Source: Taishania sp964580465
GTDB taxonomy: Bacteria; Bacteroidota; Bacteroidia; Flavobacteriales_D; Crocinitomicaceae
Assembly: GCA_964580465.1 (NCBI GenBank)
Contig: CAZOKJ010000033.1
Location: 1-27,914 of the forward strand
Reading direction: 5' to 3'
Length of the DNA: 27,914 nt
Shown here: positions 1 to 8,010 of the stretch, piece by piece
How the letters are laid out: each line of letters starts with the position of its first letter
How positions within the stretch are numbered: the first letter of the stretch is position 1
Program-made: the position numbers and the translations under genes
The notes under the pieces: model-generated
The model's input: the letters and a program-made list of their open reading frames with translations, nothing else
What the model was told of the DNA's origin: nothing
The model's database searches: none

Positions 1-230
1 TAATTATTCATGAATCTTTCGTAGAAATTTTGTAATTCTATAATTAAAGATTCTGCTTCATCACTTTTTTCTACAATTAATAACTGACCAATCGCTTCTA
101 ATTGATTTGTTCTTCCTGAAACCGCTGATAATACAACAATTTTTTTTGCGTAAGATGAAATTAGATTTACTAATTTTTTCATTCTTTCTGGTGAACCTAC
201 TGAAGTTCTACTAAATTTCATTATACACAT
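1..230 (-). CDS. Aspartokinase-like protein, N-terminal part (runs off the left edge)
   Basis: Reading leftwards from an ATG at 230 gives 76 residues with no stop. A second in-frame ATG at 221 is equally possible as the start. The N-terminus (KFSRTSVGSPERMKK) and residues 31-42 (IVVLSAVSGRTN) match the start and the first conserved strand of aspartate kinases, which phosphorylate aspartate at the head of the lysine/diaminopimelate, threonine and methionine pathway. The family normally has KFGGTS at the start; here both glycines of the nucleotide-binding loop are replaced (Ser7, Arg8), each change explainable by one G-to-A transition. The last partial codon at the edge begins with TA, so the frame may either stop or continue as Tyr. 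It could be a divergent kinase or the relic of one. The family call is fairly sure; activity is doubtful. Confidence 0.6.
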   Translation of the reverse strand, partial: MCIMKFSRTSVGSPERMKKLVNLISSYAKKIVVLSAVSGRTNQLEAIGQLLIVEKSDEAESLIIELQNFYERFMNN

Positions 231-319
231 TCCCGTGCTATTTTTAAAGAATTAAAAAATAACAATTTATTTTAAAACAAAACAAATGTTAAAAAAATAA
301 CAAATGTTTAAAATAAAAC

Positions 320-344
320 TCAATCTTGAATCAGAGTCAAGTTT
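320..344 (-). terminator. Possible weak terminator after the zinc metallopeptidase gene
   Basis: Directly downstream of the minus-strand stop at 345, the sequence can fold with a CTTGA/TCAAG stem (324-328 with 336-340), followed in the minus direction by a T-rich stretch. The stem is only five base pairs, so this is a weak candidate. Confidence 0.25.
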
Positions 345-1190
345 TTATTTTAAAGCGTCAAATGTATTTCCTTTGAGAATGTCTCCTGTGTTAAAGCCTT
401 TCATAAACCACTCTTTACGTTGAGCTGATGTACCATGTGTAAAAGAATCGGGATTAACGTGGCCTTGCATTTTTCGTTGAATGGCATCATCACCAACAGC
501 TTGAGCAGCGCTTAATGCTTCATCAATATCTCCTGCGTCTAAGTATTTTTGAATGTAGTGAGCAAAAACTCCTGCGTAAAAATCGGCTTGTAATTCTTGT
601 GCAACAGAAAGTTTGTTTTGCTCTGTTTGAGATTTTCCGTTTTGTGCTCTTCTCACAGCTCTATTGGTTCCAAGTACGTTTTGAACATGATGACCAACTT
701 CGTGGGCAATGACATAAGCGATAGCAAAGTCACCTCCTTTTGCACCAAAGCGAGTTTTCAGTTCTTCAAAAAAGTCTAAATCCATGTAAACTTTTTCGTC
801 AGCAGGACAGTAAAATGGGCCTACAGCAGATGTTGCATTGCCACATTTTGTAGCAACTTGTCCTGTGAATAATACCATTTTAGGTAAACGATAAGGTGTT
901 TCAGTATTTGCTAATAATTTGGTCCACACATCTTCTGTGTCACCAAAGACAGTTGCTACAAAATCTCCTAATTCTTTTTCTTCTTGAGTTAGTTCACGAG
1001 AGCTTTCTGTTGTTGGTTGGTTGTTGAGTTGATTGGCAACCATATTAGCCATATCAGCATCGCCACCTAAAAATTGAACAGCGAAGTAAATAAGTAATCC
1101 AATAATACTCCCTCCAGCGGCAACTTTTCCGCCAGACATTCCTCTTCTATCTTCAACGTTACTACTTTTTCTGCGTCCTTTCCATTCCAT
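345..1190 (-). CDS. Neutral zinc metallopeptidase (YpfJ/KPN_02809 family)
   Basis: This 281-residue protein is a single-pass membrane protein of the putative neutral zinc metallopeptidase family (the group that includes E. coli YpfJ). It has a short basic N-terminus with a GG-rich stretch, one hydrophobic helix at about residues 23-42, and an extracytoplasmic domain. The zinc signature HEVGHH is at 163-168, with His163 and His167 as ligands and Glu164 as catalytic base; ELQADFYAG at about 199-207 would supply the third ligand region. Three Cys residues near 116-128 lie in the family's conserved CG...FYCP segment. Length is normal for the family. It lies 21 bases after recN on the same strand, so it may be the last gene of that operon. 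Substrates of the family are not established; the call rests on motifs and overall resemblance. Confidence 0.88.
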   Translation of the reverse strand: MEWKGRRKSSNVEDRRGMSGGKVAAGGSIIGLLIYFAVQFLGGDADMANMVANQLNNQPTTESSRELTQEEKELGDFVATVFGDTEDVWTKLLANTETPYRLPKMVLFTGQVATKCGNATSAVGPFYCPADEKVYMDLDFFEELKTRFGAKGGDFAIAYVIAHEVGHHVQNVLGTNRAVRRAQNGKSQTEQNKLSVAQELQADFYAGVFAHYIQKYLDAGDIDEALSAAQAVGDDAIQRKMQGHVNPDSFTHGTSAQRKEWFMKGFNTGDILKGNTFDALK

Positions 1191-1211
1191 GATTCAAATT
1201 TCAAACTGTTT

Positions 1212-2858
1212 TTAACTCATTAAAGCTTTTGCGTTAGATAGTGCTGCTTCATTTATATAGTCTCCGCTCATTAGACGAGCAATTTCTTCAATTCTTTGCT
1301 GTTCATCCAATGGTTTAATGATTGTTTCAGTTAATTCTCCACTTGTATGTTTGGATACTTTTAAATGAGAACTTGCTTTTGCTGCTACTTGTGGTAAATG
1401 TGAAATAGCAAATAATTGCATGGTTTTCCCCATTTTTTGAAGTAAATTTCCCATTTTTTGTGCTACGTCACCTGAAACTCCAGTGTCTATTTCATCAAAA
1501 AAGATGGTAGGTAATTTTGTTTTTTCAGAAATGTATTGTTGTAAAGCTAACATTACACGTGAAAGTTCACCGCCACTTGCTGCTTTTTCAATTTCAACTG
1601 GAGGAATTCCTTTGTTGGCAGAAAAGAGAATACGAATAGAGGTATTACCAAAATTCGTATATTCTTCTTGTTCGGTTAATTCAAATTTGAATAAAGTGTC
1701 CGGTAATTTTAATTCAGAAAGAGTAGAAGAGATGGTTGATTCAATAAGCGGTAATTTATTGACTCTTGCTGTGTGTAATTCTTTTGCTAATTGTTGTTGC
1801 GATTGAAGTACAAGCTGGTATTTCTTTTCTAATTGTGCTATTTTTTCAGACAACTCTTCAGTATTTCCAACAAATTGTTTCAACTGCTGATAAGTTTGTT
1901 TCAATTCTTCTTCATTGTGGCATTGATGCTTCACTAAAATTCGGTTGTATTTATCTAAAATCTCAGTTAATTGAGCAACATTTTCTGCATTATATTCAAA
2001 AGAAGGACTTGAGGAAAGTTCACTTTCAATGTCTTTTAGTTCGATGATTACTGATTGTAATCGTTCTGTGATAGATTCGTATTGAGAGTCAAACTTTTCA
2101 AGCTTTGCTGAAAAATTTTTAACTTGCTGCAAACGTGTAATTAACGAATCATCACCGCCAATTGCTTCTTGAATTGAAGAGGTTAACGCCATGATTTCTT
2201 CAGCGTTTTCAAGTTTTTGAAGTTGCTCTTCTAATACTGAAAAAGCTGTGTTTTCAATATTGAGTTCTTCTAACTCTTTTAATTGAAATTCATTGTAATC
2301 TCTGTCTCTTTCTAAAAGAGCTAACTCTTCTTTGGCTTCAATAATTTGTTTCGAGATGGATTTTGCTTCTTTGAATTGAATCAAATAATTGGCGTGTATA
2401 TTACTTGTTTCAGCTAAAGTGTCCAATGTTTCGAATTGAAATTCTTTGCGTTTCAATTCAAGTGTATTGTACTGAGAATGAATGGAAACAAGTTGTTCTG
2501 TTAAGAGTTTTAAATCAGCTAATTGAACAGGAACGTCGTTAACAAAAGCACGAGATTTACCTTGTTTGGTAATTTCTCTGCGAATAATAGTTTCTTTTTC
2601 AAAATCCCAATCGTTATTTTGAAACATGGATGAAAAATCCGTTTCGTTTAGTTCAAAAATAGCTTCTACAACTGCTTTTTCGCCATGTTGTCCAATGACT
2701 TTATAATCAGCTCTTTCTCCAAGTAACAAATGCAAAGCATTTAATAATATTGATTTTCCAGATCCTGTCTCACCAGTAATAACAGTATATCCTTTATCAA
2801 AATTTAAGCTAGCTTCGTTGATTAACGCGAAATTACGAATGGATAAGTTCTTGAGCAT
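1212..2858 (-). CDS. recN: DNA repair protein RecN
   Basis: RecN is an SMC-like cytoplasmic ATPase that acts in recombinational repair of double-strand breaks. This 548-residue protein has the usual size and order. The N-terminal ATP-binding half starts MLKNLSIRNFALI and carries Walker A GETGSGKS at 29-36. A long Glu/Gln/Lys-rich coiled coil occupies roughly 150-380. The C-terminal half has the ABC-type signature ASGGELSRV (427-435) and Walker B ending in FFDEID (453-458). All catalytic motifs look intact. Its ATG shares one base with the stop of the preceding PorD-like gene (TAATG), indicating translational coupling and one transcript with porD, coaBC, rpoZ and bamD. Confidence 0.96.
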   Translation of the reverse strand: MLKNLSIRNFALINEASLNFDKGYTVITGETGSGKSILLNALHLLLGERADYKVIGQHGEKAVVEAIFELNETDFSSMFQNNDWDFEKETIIRREITKQGKSRAFVNDVPVQLADLKLLTEQLVSIHSQYNTLELKRKEFQFETLDTLAETSNIHANYLIQFKEAKSISKQIIEAKEELALLERDRDYNEFQLKELEELNIENTAFSVLEEQLQKLENAEEIMALTSSIQEAIGGDDSLITRLQQVKNFSAKLEKFDSQYESITERLQSVIIELKDIESELSSSPSFEYNAENVAQLTEILDKYNRILVKHQCHNEEELKQTYQQLKQFVGNTEELSEKIAQLEKKYQLVLQSQQQLAKELHTARVNKLPLIESTISSTLSELKLPDTLFKFELTEQEEYTNFGNTSIRILFSANKGIPPVEIEKAASGGELSRVMLALQQYISEKTKLPTIFFDEIDTGVSGDVAQKMGNLLQKMGKTMQLFAISHLPQVAAKASSHLKVSKHTSGELTETIIKPLDEQQRIEEIARLMSGDYINEAALSNAKALMS

Positions 2859-3766
2859 TACTTCAATATTTCATCAAATTTTTCTGAATTAGTAGGATCT
2901 AAACGTTTAAGAAGTGCTACTAATTTTGTTTTGTCTGCCATAGGAGCTTCTTTGTAAATTTGTTTCAATTCCGTTATTTTGGCTCCTAAAAAAGTGTTGA
3001 CGTTAAATGAACTTGGACGAGTAGCAGCTACTTTCGCAAGTTTATTTAAAGCTTCATAAATTGAGATATATGCTTGGTCTTTGTTTTCAAACATACGATC
3101 CAATCCATAGCGGTGGTATTCGTACACACATTCTCTTAATGGCTCAAACAATTGGTGAAGAGCGTTTTCAATAATGTAAAAACGATTGTTTTTTTGTAAA
3201 TTTTGATCTGCGCTCCAGCCAGGTGCTCCAGAACTTTGAGCGTTTAACACGATGTTTTGTGCTTCCTGAAAATAAGGAGCCCCACTCTTTAAGCCAAATG
3301 AATCGTAATCCATTCCAATGATGTAATAAGCATAAAAGGCTAGGAGAGAGGTCAAGTTATCTCTATATTGCGAAGATGTGTAGTTAATCATCGTGTTTCT
3401 AGCAAAGCTGATTGTGACATCTTTGTCAACTTGGTTGATTAACAACGTGTTGTATGAAGAATTGTAAACTGGTCGAGAACTTTGAACTTGCAACATACCT
3501 TCGTAAACCCCAGGTTGTGGAATTTTTTGAACTTGAAATTGAATTTGACAATTGATTCTTTCTTCGAGCTTAAAATTGTCTTTTGTCCACTTTGTTTCAT
3601 TCATGAACTGACGCATTACTTCCTCTAGTTGTTCTAATACTTCTTGATCAACAGTTGTTAATACAACTTTGTTACTTGGAACAATGCTTACTTGACAATT
3701 TAGTTCTTGTGCTTTCGCTCCAAAATTTAACACCAAAAAAAGAAATATAATTATGCTGTTTTTCAT
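2858..3766 (-). CDS. porD: PorD-like type IX secretion protein (DUF4835 family)
   Basis: This is a 302-residue exported protein with a signal peptide (hydrophobic residues about 4-16, cleavage near AKAQ at 17-20). The body resembles the Bacteroidota-specific DUF4835 family, recalled as PorD, a periplasmic component linked to the type IX secretion system. Features of that family visible here are the start of the mature part (ELNCQVSI), the FMNETKWT segment and the long alpha-helical C-terminal half ending in LLKRLDPTNSEKFDEILK. The ATG overlaps the coaBC stop by four bases (ATGA) and the stop overlaps recN. The coaBC-porD-recN order is, from memory, common in flavobacteria and supports the call. 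The precise biochemical role of PorD is not clear to me. Confidence 0.82.
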   Translation of the reverse strand: MKNSIIIFLFLVLNFGAKAQELNCQVSIVPSNKVVLTTVDQEVLEQLEEVMRQFMNETKWTKDNFKLEERINCQIQFQVQKIPQPGVYEGMLQVQSSRPVYNSSYNTLLINQVDKDVTISFARNTMINYTSSQYRDNLTSLLAFYAYYIIGMDYDSFGLKSGAPYFQEAQNIVLNAQSSGAPGWSADQNLQKNNRFYIIENALHQLFEPLRECVYEYHRYGLDRMFENKDQAYISIYEALNKLAKVAATRPSSFNVNTFLGAKITELKQIYKEAPMADKTKLVALLKRLDPTNSEKFDEILK

Positions 3767-4959
3767 TTCGTAAAGTTGATATAATAGTTTACAATGTCTT
3801 CAGCGACATCTTGCTTAGACTTTAACTCAAATTTCGTCAATTTATTGTTAATATCCAAAATTGAAATCAAATTTGTTGTTGAGCCGAAACCTGTTTTGCC
3901 TTCTACAGGTTCATTAATTACGATAAAATCTAAGTTTTTTTTGCGCAATTTTTCTTCACCATAAGCAATACTGTTGACTGTTTCTAGTGCAAATCCAACT
4001 AATTGCTGATGAGATTTTTTATTTTGCCCGGCCCACCATAAAATATCTGGATTTTTAACCAACGTTAAGGTCAATTCATCCTCTTTTTTCTTAATTTTTT
4101 GGTCGGCAATTTCTTTCGGTCTATAATCTGCAACAGCAGCACTAAAAACACCGCCATCCATAAGTTGCCAATATTCTTGAACTTTTTCAAGCATTTGTTG
4201 AGCACTTCTCACGCGAATTGTTTGAATGTTCGGATGATTGATGTCTTCGTTACTTGGTCCAGAAATAAGCCATACCTCGGCTCCTTTATTGGCAAAAGTT
4301 TCTGCAATTGCAAAACCCATTTTCCCAGAAGAATGATTTCCAATAAAACGAACTGGATCTATTGCTTCGTATGTTGGTCCTGTTGTGATGAGTATTTTTT
4401 TTCCTTTTAATTCAGAAGTTGCATAGAGGGATTGTTTGATGAACGAAAGAATTGTTTCGGGTTCAGCCATTCTTCCTTCTCCTTCCAATCCACTAGCTAG
4501 AAAGCCCGATTCAGCAGGAATGATTTGCACACCGTCATCTAACAGTTGTTGTAGATTTCGTTTTGTAGTAGGGTGGGCATACATGTCTAAATCCATTGCA
4601 GGAGCAATAATCGTTTTGGACTTATTAGACAGATAAGTTGCTAGTAACAAGTTGTCGCAAGCGCCAATAGCCATTTTGGAAAGTGTATTAGCCGTTGCCG
4701 GAGCGATTACAAATAAATCTGCCCACAAACCATATTCAACATGGTTGTTCCATGTTCCATCTGTTTTGTTCCAAAACTCTATTCCTACAGGATTTCCAGA
4801 CAGCGTAGCAACAACTAAAGGACTAATAAAATCACAAGAGGCAGGAGTCATTATACATTTGACTTCTGCCCCTTCTTTTTTTAATAATCGTATTAGGAAT
4901 GCAATCTTATACGCTGCAATACCACCTGTAATTCCCAGAAGTATGCGCTTATTGTGCAT
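3763..4959 (-). CDS. coaBC: Bifunctional phosphopantothenoylcysteine decarboxylase / phosphopantothenate-cysteine ligase
   Basis: CoaBC carries out two consecutive steps of coenzyme A synthesis: it joins cysteine to 4'-phosphopantothenate and then decarboxylates the product with FMN. The 398 residues show the flavoprotein CoaC domain first (LLGITGGIAAYK at 7-18; active-site His73 in NNHVEYG; PAMDLDMYAHP at 120-130, in place of the PxMNxxMW of proteobacterial enzymes). CoaB follows from about 185 (ITTGPTYEAIDPVRFIGN at 191-208, then SSGKMG). In the substrate loop before GRM (SGLEGEGRMAEP, 156-167) I do not see the cysteine found in the E. coli enzyme; I believe this is usual in Bacteroidota. 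One base separates it from rpoZ. Confidence 0.96.
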   Translation of the reverse strand: MHNKRILLGITGGIAAYKIAFLIRLLKKEGAEVKCIMTPASCDFISPLVVATLSGNPVGIEFWNKTDGTWNNHVEYGLWADLFVIAPATANTLSKMAIGACDNLLLATYLSNKSKTIIAPAMDLDMYAHPTTKRNLQQLLDDGVQIIPAESGFLASGLEGEGRMAEPETILSFIKQSLYATSELKGKKILITTGPTYEAIDPVRFIGNHSSGKMGFAIAETFANKGAEVWLISGPSNEDINHPNIQTIRVRSAQQMLEKVQEYWQLMDGGVFSAAVADYRPKEIADQKIKKKEDELTLTLVKNPDILWWAGQNKKSHQQLVGFALETVNSIAYGEEKLRKKNLDFIVINEPVEGKTGFGSTTNLISILDINNKLTKFELKSKQDVAEDIVNYYINFTK

Positions 4960-4960
4960 T

Positions 4961-5284
4961 TTATTTAATTACGTCGTCCTTACGAATAAATATTCTGTCT
5001 TTCAACAAGTCTTCAATTGCCATCGCAACCGGCTTAGGCAAACGCTCATAGAAACGAGAAATTTCAATTTGCTCACGGTTTTCAAAAATCTCTTCTAAGT
5101 TGTCGATTGAAGAAGCAAATTCTTGCAATTTTTGCGTTAATTCTTCTTTCATTTCAATACTTAATTGATTAGATCTTTTAGAAAGAGCTACAATTGATTC
5201 ATAGATATTACCTGTTTTTTCTTCGATATCTACTATATCTCTTGTAATGGTAGATTTCTCTGCTGTGCTGTTTTTAAAATTCAT
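4961..5284 (-). CDS. rpoZ: DNA-directed RNA polymerase omega subunit
   Basis: This 107-residue acidic, helical cytoplasmic protein matches the Bacteroidota form of the omega subunit (RpoZ/Rpb6-like), which helps assemble RNA polymerase by binding the beta-prime subunit. Recognisable parts are ITRDIVDIEEKTGNIYESIVALSKRSNQL (about 13-41), where the NIYESIV.. segment corresponds to the N-terminal helix of omega, and the C-terminal PKPVAMAIEDLL block. It is longer at the C-terminus than its proteobacterial counterpart, as expected in this phylum. It sits 4 bases after bamD and 1 base before coaBC; the rpoZ-coaBC neighbourhood is common across many bacteria. Confidence 0.92.
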   Translation of the reverse strand: MNFKNSTAEKSTITRDIVDIEEKTGNIYESIVALSKRSNQLSIEMKEELTQKLQEFASSIDNLEEIFENREQIEISRFYERLPKPVAMAIEDLLKDRIFIRKDDVIK

Positions 5285-5288
5285 AATC

Positions 5289-6104
5289 TTATTTTTCTTC
5301 TACTGTTTTTTCTAAAGTACTTAATTCCTTTTCCATCGCATTTTTGATGGATGTAACTGCTCTAAGATACTTAGAACTTGGAAATTCTGCTACAAAAATA
5401 CGATATCTTTCTAATGTTTGCTCAGTTCTTTCAATTTTTTTACTCTCAATGCTGTTTTTTGCCAATAAATAAGAGTTGTTTACAAGGATATATCCTGCTT
5501 CTTCTTTGAATTTACTAGTAGGGTAGGATGCTATGAAATTCTCCGAGGAAGTCACTGCAGCTCTGTAATTGAGTGTTTTTGAATACAATTTTACTTGGTC
5601 AAAATCTTTTGCTTCTAATTTAAATCGCAATTTGTCCATCATGACATTGCTCGAATCTACTAACTCTGAATTAGGAAAACGGTCAATGAATTGCTGTAAA
5701 TTGTTAATTGCTAATTCTGTATCTGTTTGATCCAATGATCGTTCAGGTGATTGGGTAACTGAACTCATTGCTGACAAAAATGTAGCTTCTTCTACTTTTA
5801 AACTATAAGGAAAGCGCTGTGCAAATTGCCCGAAGAAATAACCAGCCATGTAATAATCTTTTTCAAAATAGTAGGCTTTACCAATTCTAAAATAAGCTAT
5901 TTCACCTTCTGTTTGCTTTGGATATCTTTGATACACTTGTTCGTATAAAGCAATGCTTTGTGCATATTTCTTTGCATCAAAATAGCTGTTGGCTAGTTCG
6001 AATTTTTTAATGTAATCTTCTGACTTCATTACCTTTGTGTACTCTGAACATGACGTCAAAGTAAGGATGAGCAGTAAAGAAAAATAAACCAATCGTTTTT
6101 TCAT
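5289..6104 (-). CDS. bamD: Outer membrane protein assembly factor BamD (lipoprotein)
   Basis: BamD is the essential lipoprotein of the beta-barrel assembly machine, anchored to the inner face of the outer membrane. The 271-residue product has a lipoprotein signal peptide with the lipobox LTSC and Cys19 as the lipidation site. The mature part is a chain of TPR-like helical hairpins (for example KKYAQSIALYEQVYQRYPKQ, then AYFRIGKAYYFEKDYYMAGYFF and FIDRFPNSELVDSSN). Length and repeat layout fit the family. A perfect TAnnTTTG element lies only about six bases before the ATG, so transcripts starting there would be nearly leaderless; it is also within range of co-transcription from the upstream genes. 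Confidence 0.93.
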   Translation of the reverse strand: MKKRLVYFSLLLILTLTSCSEYTKVMKSEDYIKKFELANSYFDAKKYAQSIALYEQVYQRYPKQTEGEIAYFRIGKAYYFEKDYYMAGYFFGQFAQRFPYSLKVEEATFLSAMSSVTQSPERSLDQTDTELAINNLQQFIDRFPNSELVDSSNVMMDKLRFKLEAKDFDQVKLYSKTLNYRAAVTSSENFIASYPTSKFKEEAGYILVNNSYLLAKNSIESKKIERTEQTLERYRIFVAEFPSSKYLRAVTSIKNAMEKELSTLEKTVEEK

Positions 6105-6109
6105 AAATG

Positions 6110-6117
6110 CAAAGCTA
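6110..6117 (-). promoter_or_regulatory. Candidate -7 element just upstream of bamD
   Basis: On the minus strand this reads TAGCTTTG, a perfect match to the Bacteroidota -7 consensus TAnnTTTG. It ends six bases before the bamD ATG, which would make the transcript leaderless or nearly so. I see no convincing TTTG box upstream, so chance is possible. Confidence 0.3.
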
Positions 6118-6126
6118 ATTAAAATG

Positions 6127-7107
6127 TTATCTTACACGTAAGTTTCGTCCTACTTGTAAAACTGTTGTTTGTTTAATTCCGTTTAATTGACAAATTTTGG
6201 CAATAGATGTTTGATTTTTTGCTGCAATCGAACTCAATGTATCTCCCGAACGAACTTTGTAATATTTATTTGTGCTGCTGCTAACAGTTGTCTTTGTAGC
6301 ACTAATTGTTGATGCTACTTGTGGCACGTTGTTAGATGGGTCCATTAAATGACTTGGTTTGGCTCCTGGTCTAAATAAATTTTTATGAACCATCAAGTTA
6401 ACATCTCTTAGTGTTTTAGTTTCAAAATCGATGATTTCTTCTGGGTTCATTGGCAAGTCGTAAAAACGAACTTCAAAATGTAAGTGTGCACCAAATGAAT
6501 GTCCTGTATTTCCACCTAAAGCAATTGGGTCACCAGCTTTTACATATTGATTGGGTGCGACTAATGTTTTTGAAAGGTGGGCATATAAAGTTTCTAAACC
6601 ATTATCATGACGAATAATCACAAGGTTACCATAGCCACCGTTGTTGTATTTAGCATATCGTACTTTTCCAGACCAAGCAGCAACAACTGTGTCACCAGTG
6701 TTTAGGTTTAAATCAATACCATTGTGATTTCTTTTCCATCTGTATCCATAACGGGAAGTTACGATTCCAGGAACAGGAATTTTAAATTCATCATGCTGAT
6801 CTTTTTGTAAACACAGCCAAATCGTATCATTAAAATTATTCATAGAATTAGCTCCACGCCCAGATGTGAAACAAACATCATTGTCCCATTTTTGAGATAA
6901 ATTTAACTCAGGAATTTCAGTAATAATATCGTGTAAACGTTTATTCATCACGCCATCAAAACGAATGTCTTCTAAGTATTGCCAAGATCTATTTTCATAC
7001 AATAAAACGGTTCCGTGACTTGTGTATAAAGTATCTATTATTTCTTGAGCGTACAACTTTGTAGAAAAACTAAAAAGAAGAATAAAAATGGAGAGTTTTT
7101 TAATCAT
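6127..7107 (-). CDS. M23 family peptidoglycan endopeptidase with C-terminal LysM
   Basis: This exported 326-residue cell-wall enzyme is predicted to cut peptide crosslinks of peptidoglycan. Residues 1-20 are a signal peptide (cleavage near LYAQ). The LytM/M23 domain lies at about 110-225 with all zinc and catalytic motifs: His128 and Asp132 in HNGID, His177 in YAHLS, and HLHFE at 208-212 with His208 and His210. A Thr/Ser-rich linker (about 262-280) leads to one LysM domain at 283-326 (YKVRSGDTLSSIA...LQVGRNLRVR), which would bind the glycan strands. The active site is complete, so it is probably a true hydrolase and not an activator homologue. It has its own promoter candidate upstream and lies 22 bases before bamD. 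Confidence 0.93.
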   Translation of the reverse strand: MIKKLSIFILLFSFSTKLYAQEIIDTLYTSHGTVLLYENRSWQYLEDIRFDGVMNKRLHDIITEIPELNLSQKWDNDVCFTSGRGANSMNNFNDTIWLCLQKDQHDEFKIPVPGIVTSRYGYRWKRNHNGIDLNLNTGDTVVAAWSGKVRYAKYNNGGYGNLVIIRHDNGLETLYAHLSKTLVAPNQYVKAGDPIALGGNTGHSFGAHLHFEVRFYDLPMNPEEIIDFETKTLRDVNLMVHKNLFRPGAKPSHLMDPSNNVPQVASTISATKTTVSSSTNKYYKVRSGDTLSSIAAKNQTSIAKICQLNGIKQTTVLQVGRNLRVR

Positions 7108-7146
7108 TTTTTTATTTTTTTTTAATAATTATCTATTGAGAATCAG

Positions 7147-7178
7147 CAAATATATGCAAAAGATGTTATTTAATCAAG
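7147..7178 (-). promoter_or_regulatory. Candidate promoter for the M23 peptidase gene
   Basis: On the minus strand a perfect -7 element TATATTTG (7154 to 7147) is preceded by CTTG (7178 to 7175) with a 20-base spacer, close to the Bacteroidota TTTG-N19-TAnnTTTG pattern. The predicted start leaves a leader of roughly 30 A/T-rich bases before the ATG at 7107. This would let the M23-bamD-rpoZ-coaBC-porD-recN segment be transcribed apart from the genes upstream. Confidence 0.5.
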
Positions 7179-8009
7179 AATATCCATGACAAAAAGGTTG
7201 TAAAATAAATCCTCATTTGCCTTAACAACGTCTTGGTATCCCTTTGCCCCATAGGCTTGATTAGCTGGTACCACAATGAACATTCTATCTCCTTTTTTAG
7301 CATTTATTAACGCTTTTTTTAATCCTGGAACTACACCTTGATCCTCTAATTTTAATTCAAAAGGTTGATCTTTTGCAAAGGAATTATAATAAAAAGGATG
7401 GCTCGGAGAGCTTATTGATGTATGAAAAACTATTGTGTTTTTTTCATTGAAAATAGTTGTGTATTTTTTGCTTTGTTCTAATATCCAAACTTTTACGCCA
7501 TCTACTTCTCGTGTTGGCTTTTTCTTGCTTAAAACTCTAATTGTTAAATAATTATCTGCATTGTCTGGTATTAGCCCTTCAACACCTTGTTTTCCTCTAG
7601 CTAATTCAGAAGGTAGCTTGATGCGTGCAAAATCGCCAACTTTCAACTCTTTTAATGAAATATCCCATCCTTTCGGTTGAAAGCCAAATCCAACAACATA
7701 AGGTAATGATTTTCTATTTAATAAATGATTTCCATCGATGATTGTACTATCTTTTAAGCGAACTTTGTAATCAATAAGAATAACATCACCATCGTTTATA
7801 GGTTCACCATTTGTTTTTTCCAACCATGTGATTTCAATGCCATTTTTAAGTGTTAATTCGTCTTTAATGGCTAAGTTCATTTCCAAAGAATCAATCATTG
7901 GCTGATTTTCTTCTTTAGCTTGAATCGTTTCTTCTTCTTTTTTTACGCCTTCTGGTTTGCATGAAATTAAAATAATTCCAATGATTAAGAATGAAATAAA
8001 TTGTTTCAT
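7170..8009 (-). CDS. Lipoprotein with two FKBP-like domains
   Basis: A predicted envelope lipoprotein of 279 residues with signal peptide and lipobox LISC (Cys17). Two FKBP-type peptidyl-prolyl isomerase folds appear in tandem. The first is about 72-162 (DGDVILIDYKVRLKDSTIID, PKGWDISLKELKVGDFARIKLPSELARG). The second is about 186-279 (VVPGLKKALINAKKGDRMFIVVPANQAYGAKG). The second lacks the canonical opening of an active FKBP and may serve only as a chaperone or binding module. One base separates its start from the stop of the upstream FKBP gene, so the two are surely co-transcribed. Such proteins are thought to help fold secreted or outer-membrane proteins. Confidence 0.82.
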   Translation of the reverse strand: MKQFISFLIIGIILISCKPEGVKKEEETIQAKEENQPMIDSLEMNLAIKDELTLKNGIEITWLEKTNGEPINDGDVILIDYKVRLKDSTIIDGNHLLNRKSLPYVVGFGFQPKGWDISLKELKVGDFARIKLPSELARGKQGVEGLIPDNADNYLTIRVLSKKKPTREVDGVKVWILEQSKKYTTIFNEKNTIVFHTSISSPSHPFYYNSFAKDQPFELKLEDQGVVPGLKKALINAKKGDRMFIVVPANQAYGAKGYQDVVKANEDLFYNLFVMDILD

Positions 8010-8010
8010 T

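Noticed and set aside
515..779. Overlapping plus-strand open frames of 60-65 codons
   Set aside because: They lie wholly within the conserved zinc metallopeptidase on the other strand and show no start context or family resemblance.
1483..2047. Plus-strand open frames of 93-107 codons
   Set aside because: Antisense shadows of recN, whose motifs and coiled coil fully explain the region.
4436..4510. Loss of the active-site cysteine loop in CoaC as a sign of an inactive enzyme
   Set aside because: The SGLEGEGRMAEP form is, as far as I recall, usual for Bacteroidota CoaBC, and every other motif is intact.
4099..5098. Three plus-strand frames of 66-148 codons
   Set aside because: Antisense to coaBC and rpoZ, both complete and conserved; compositions are not coding-like.
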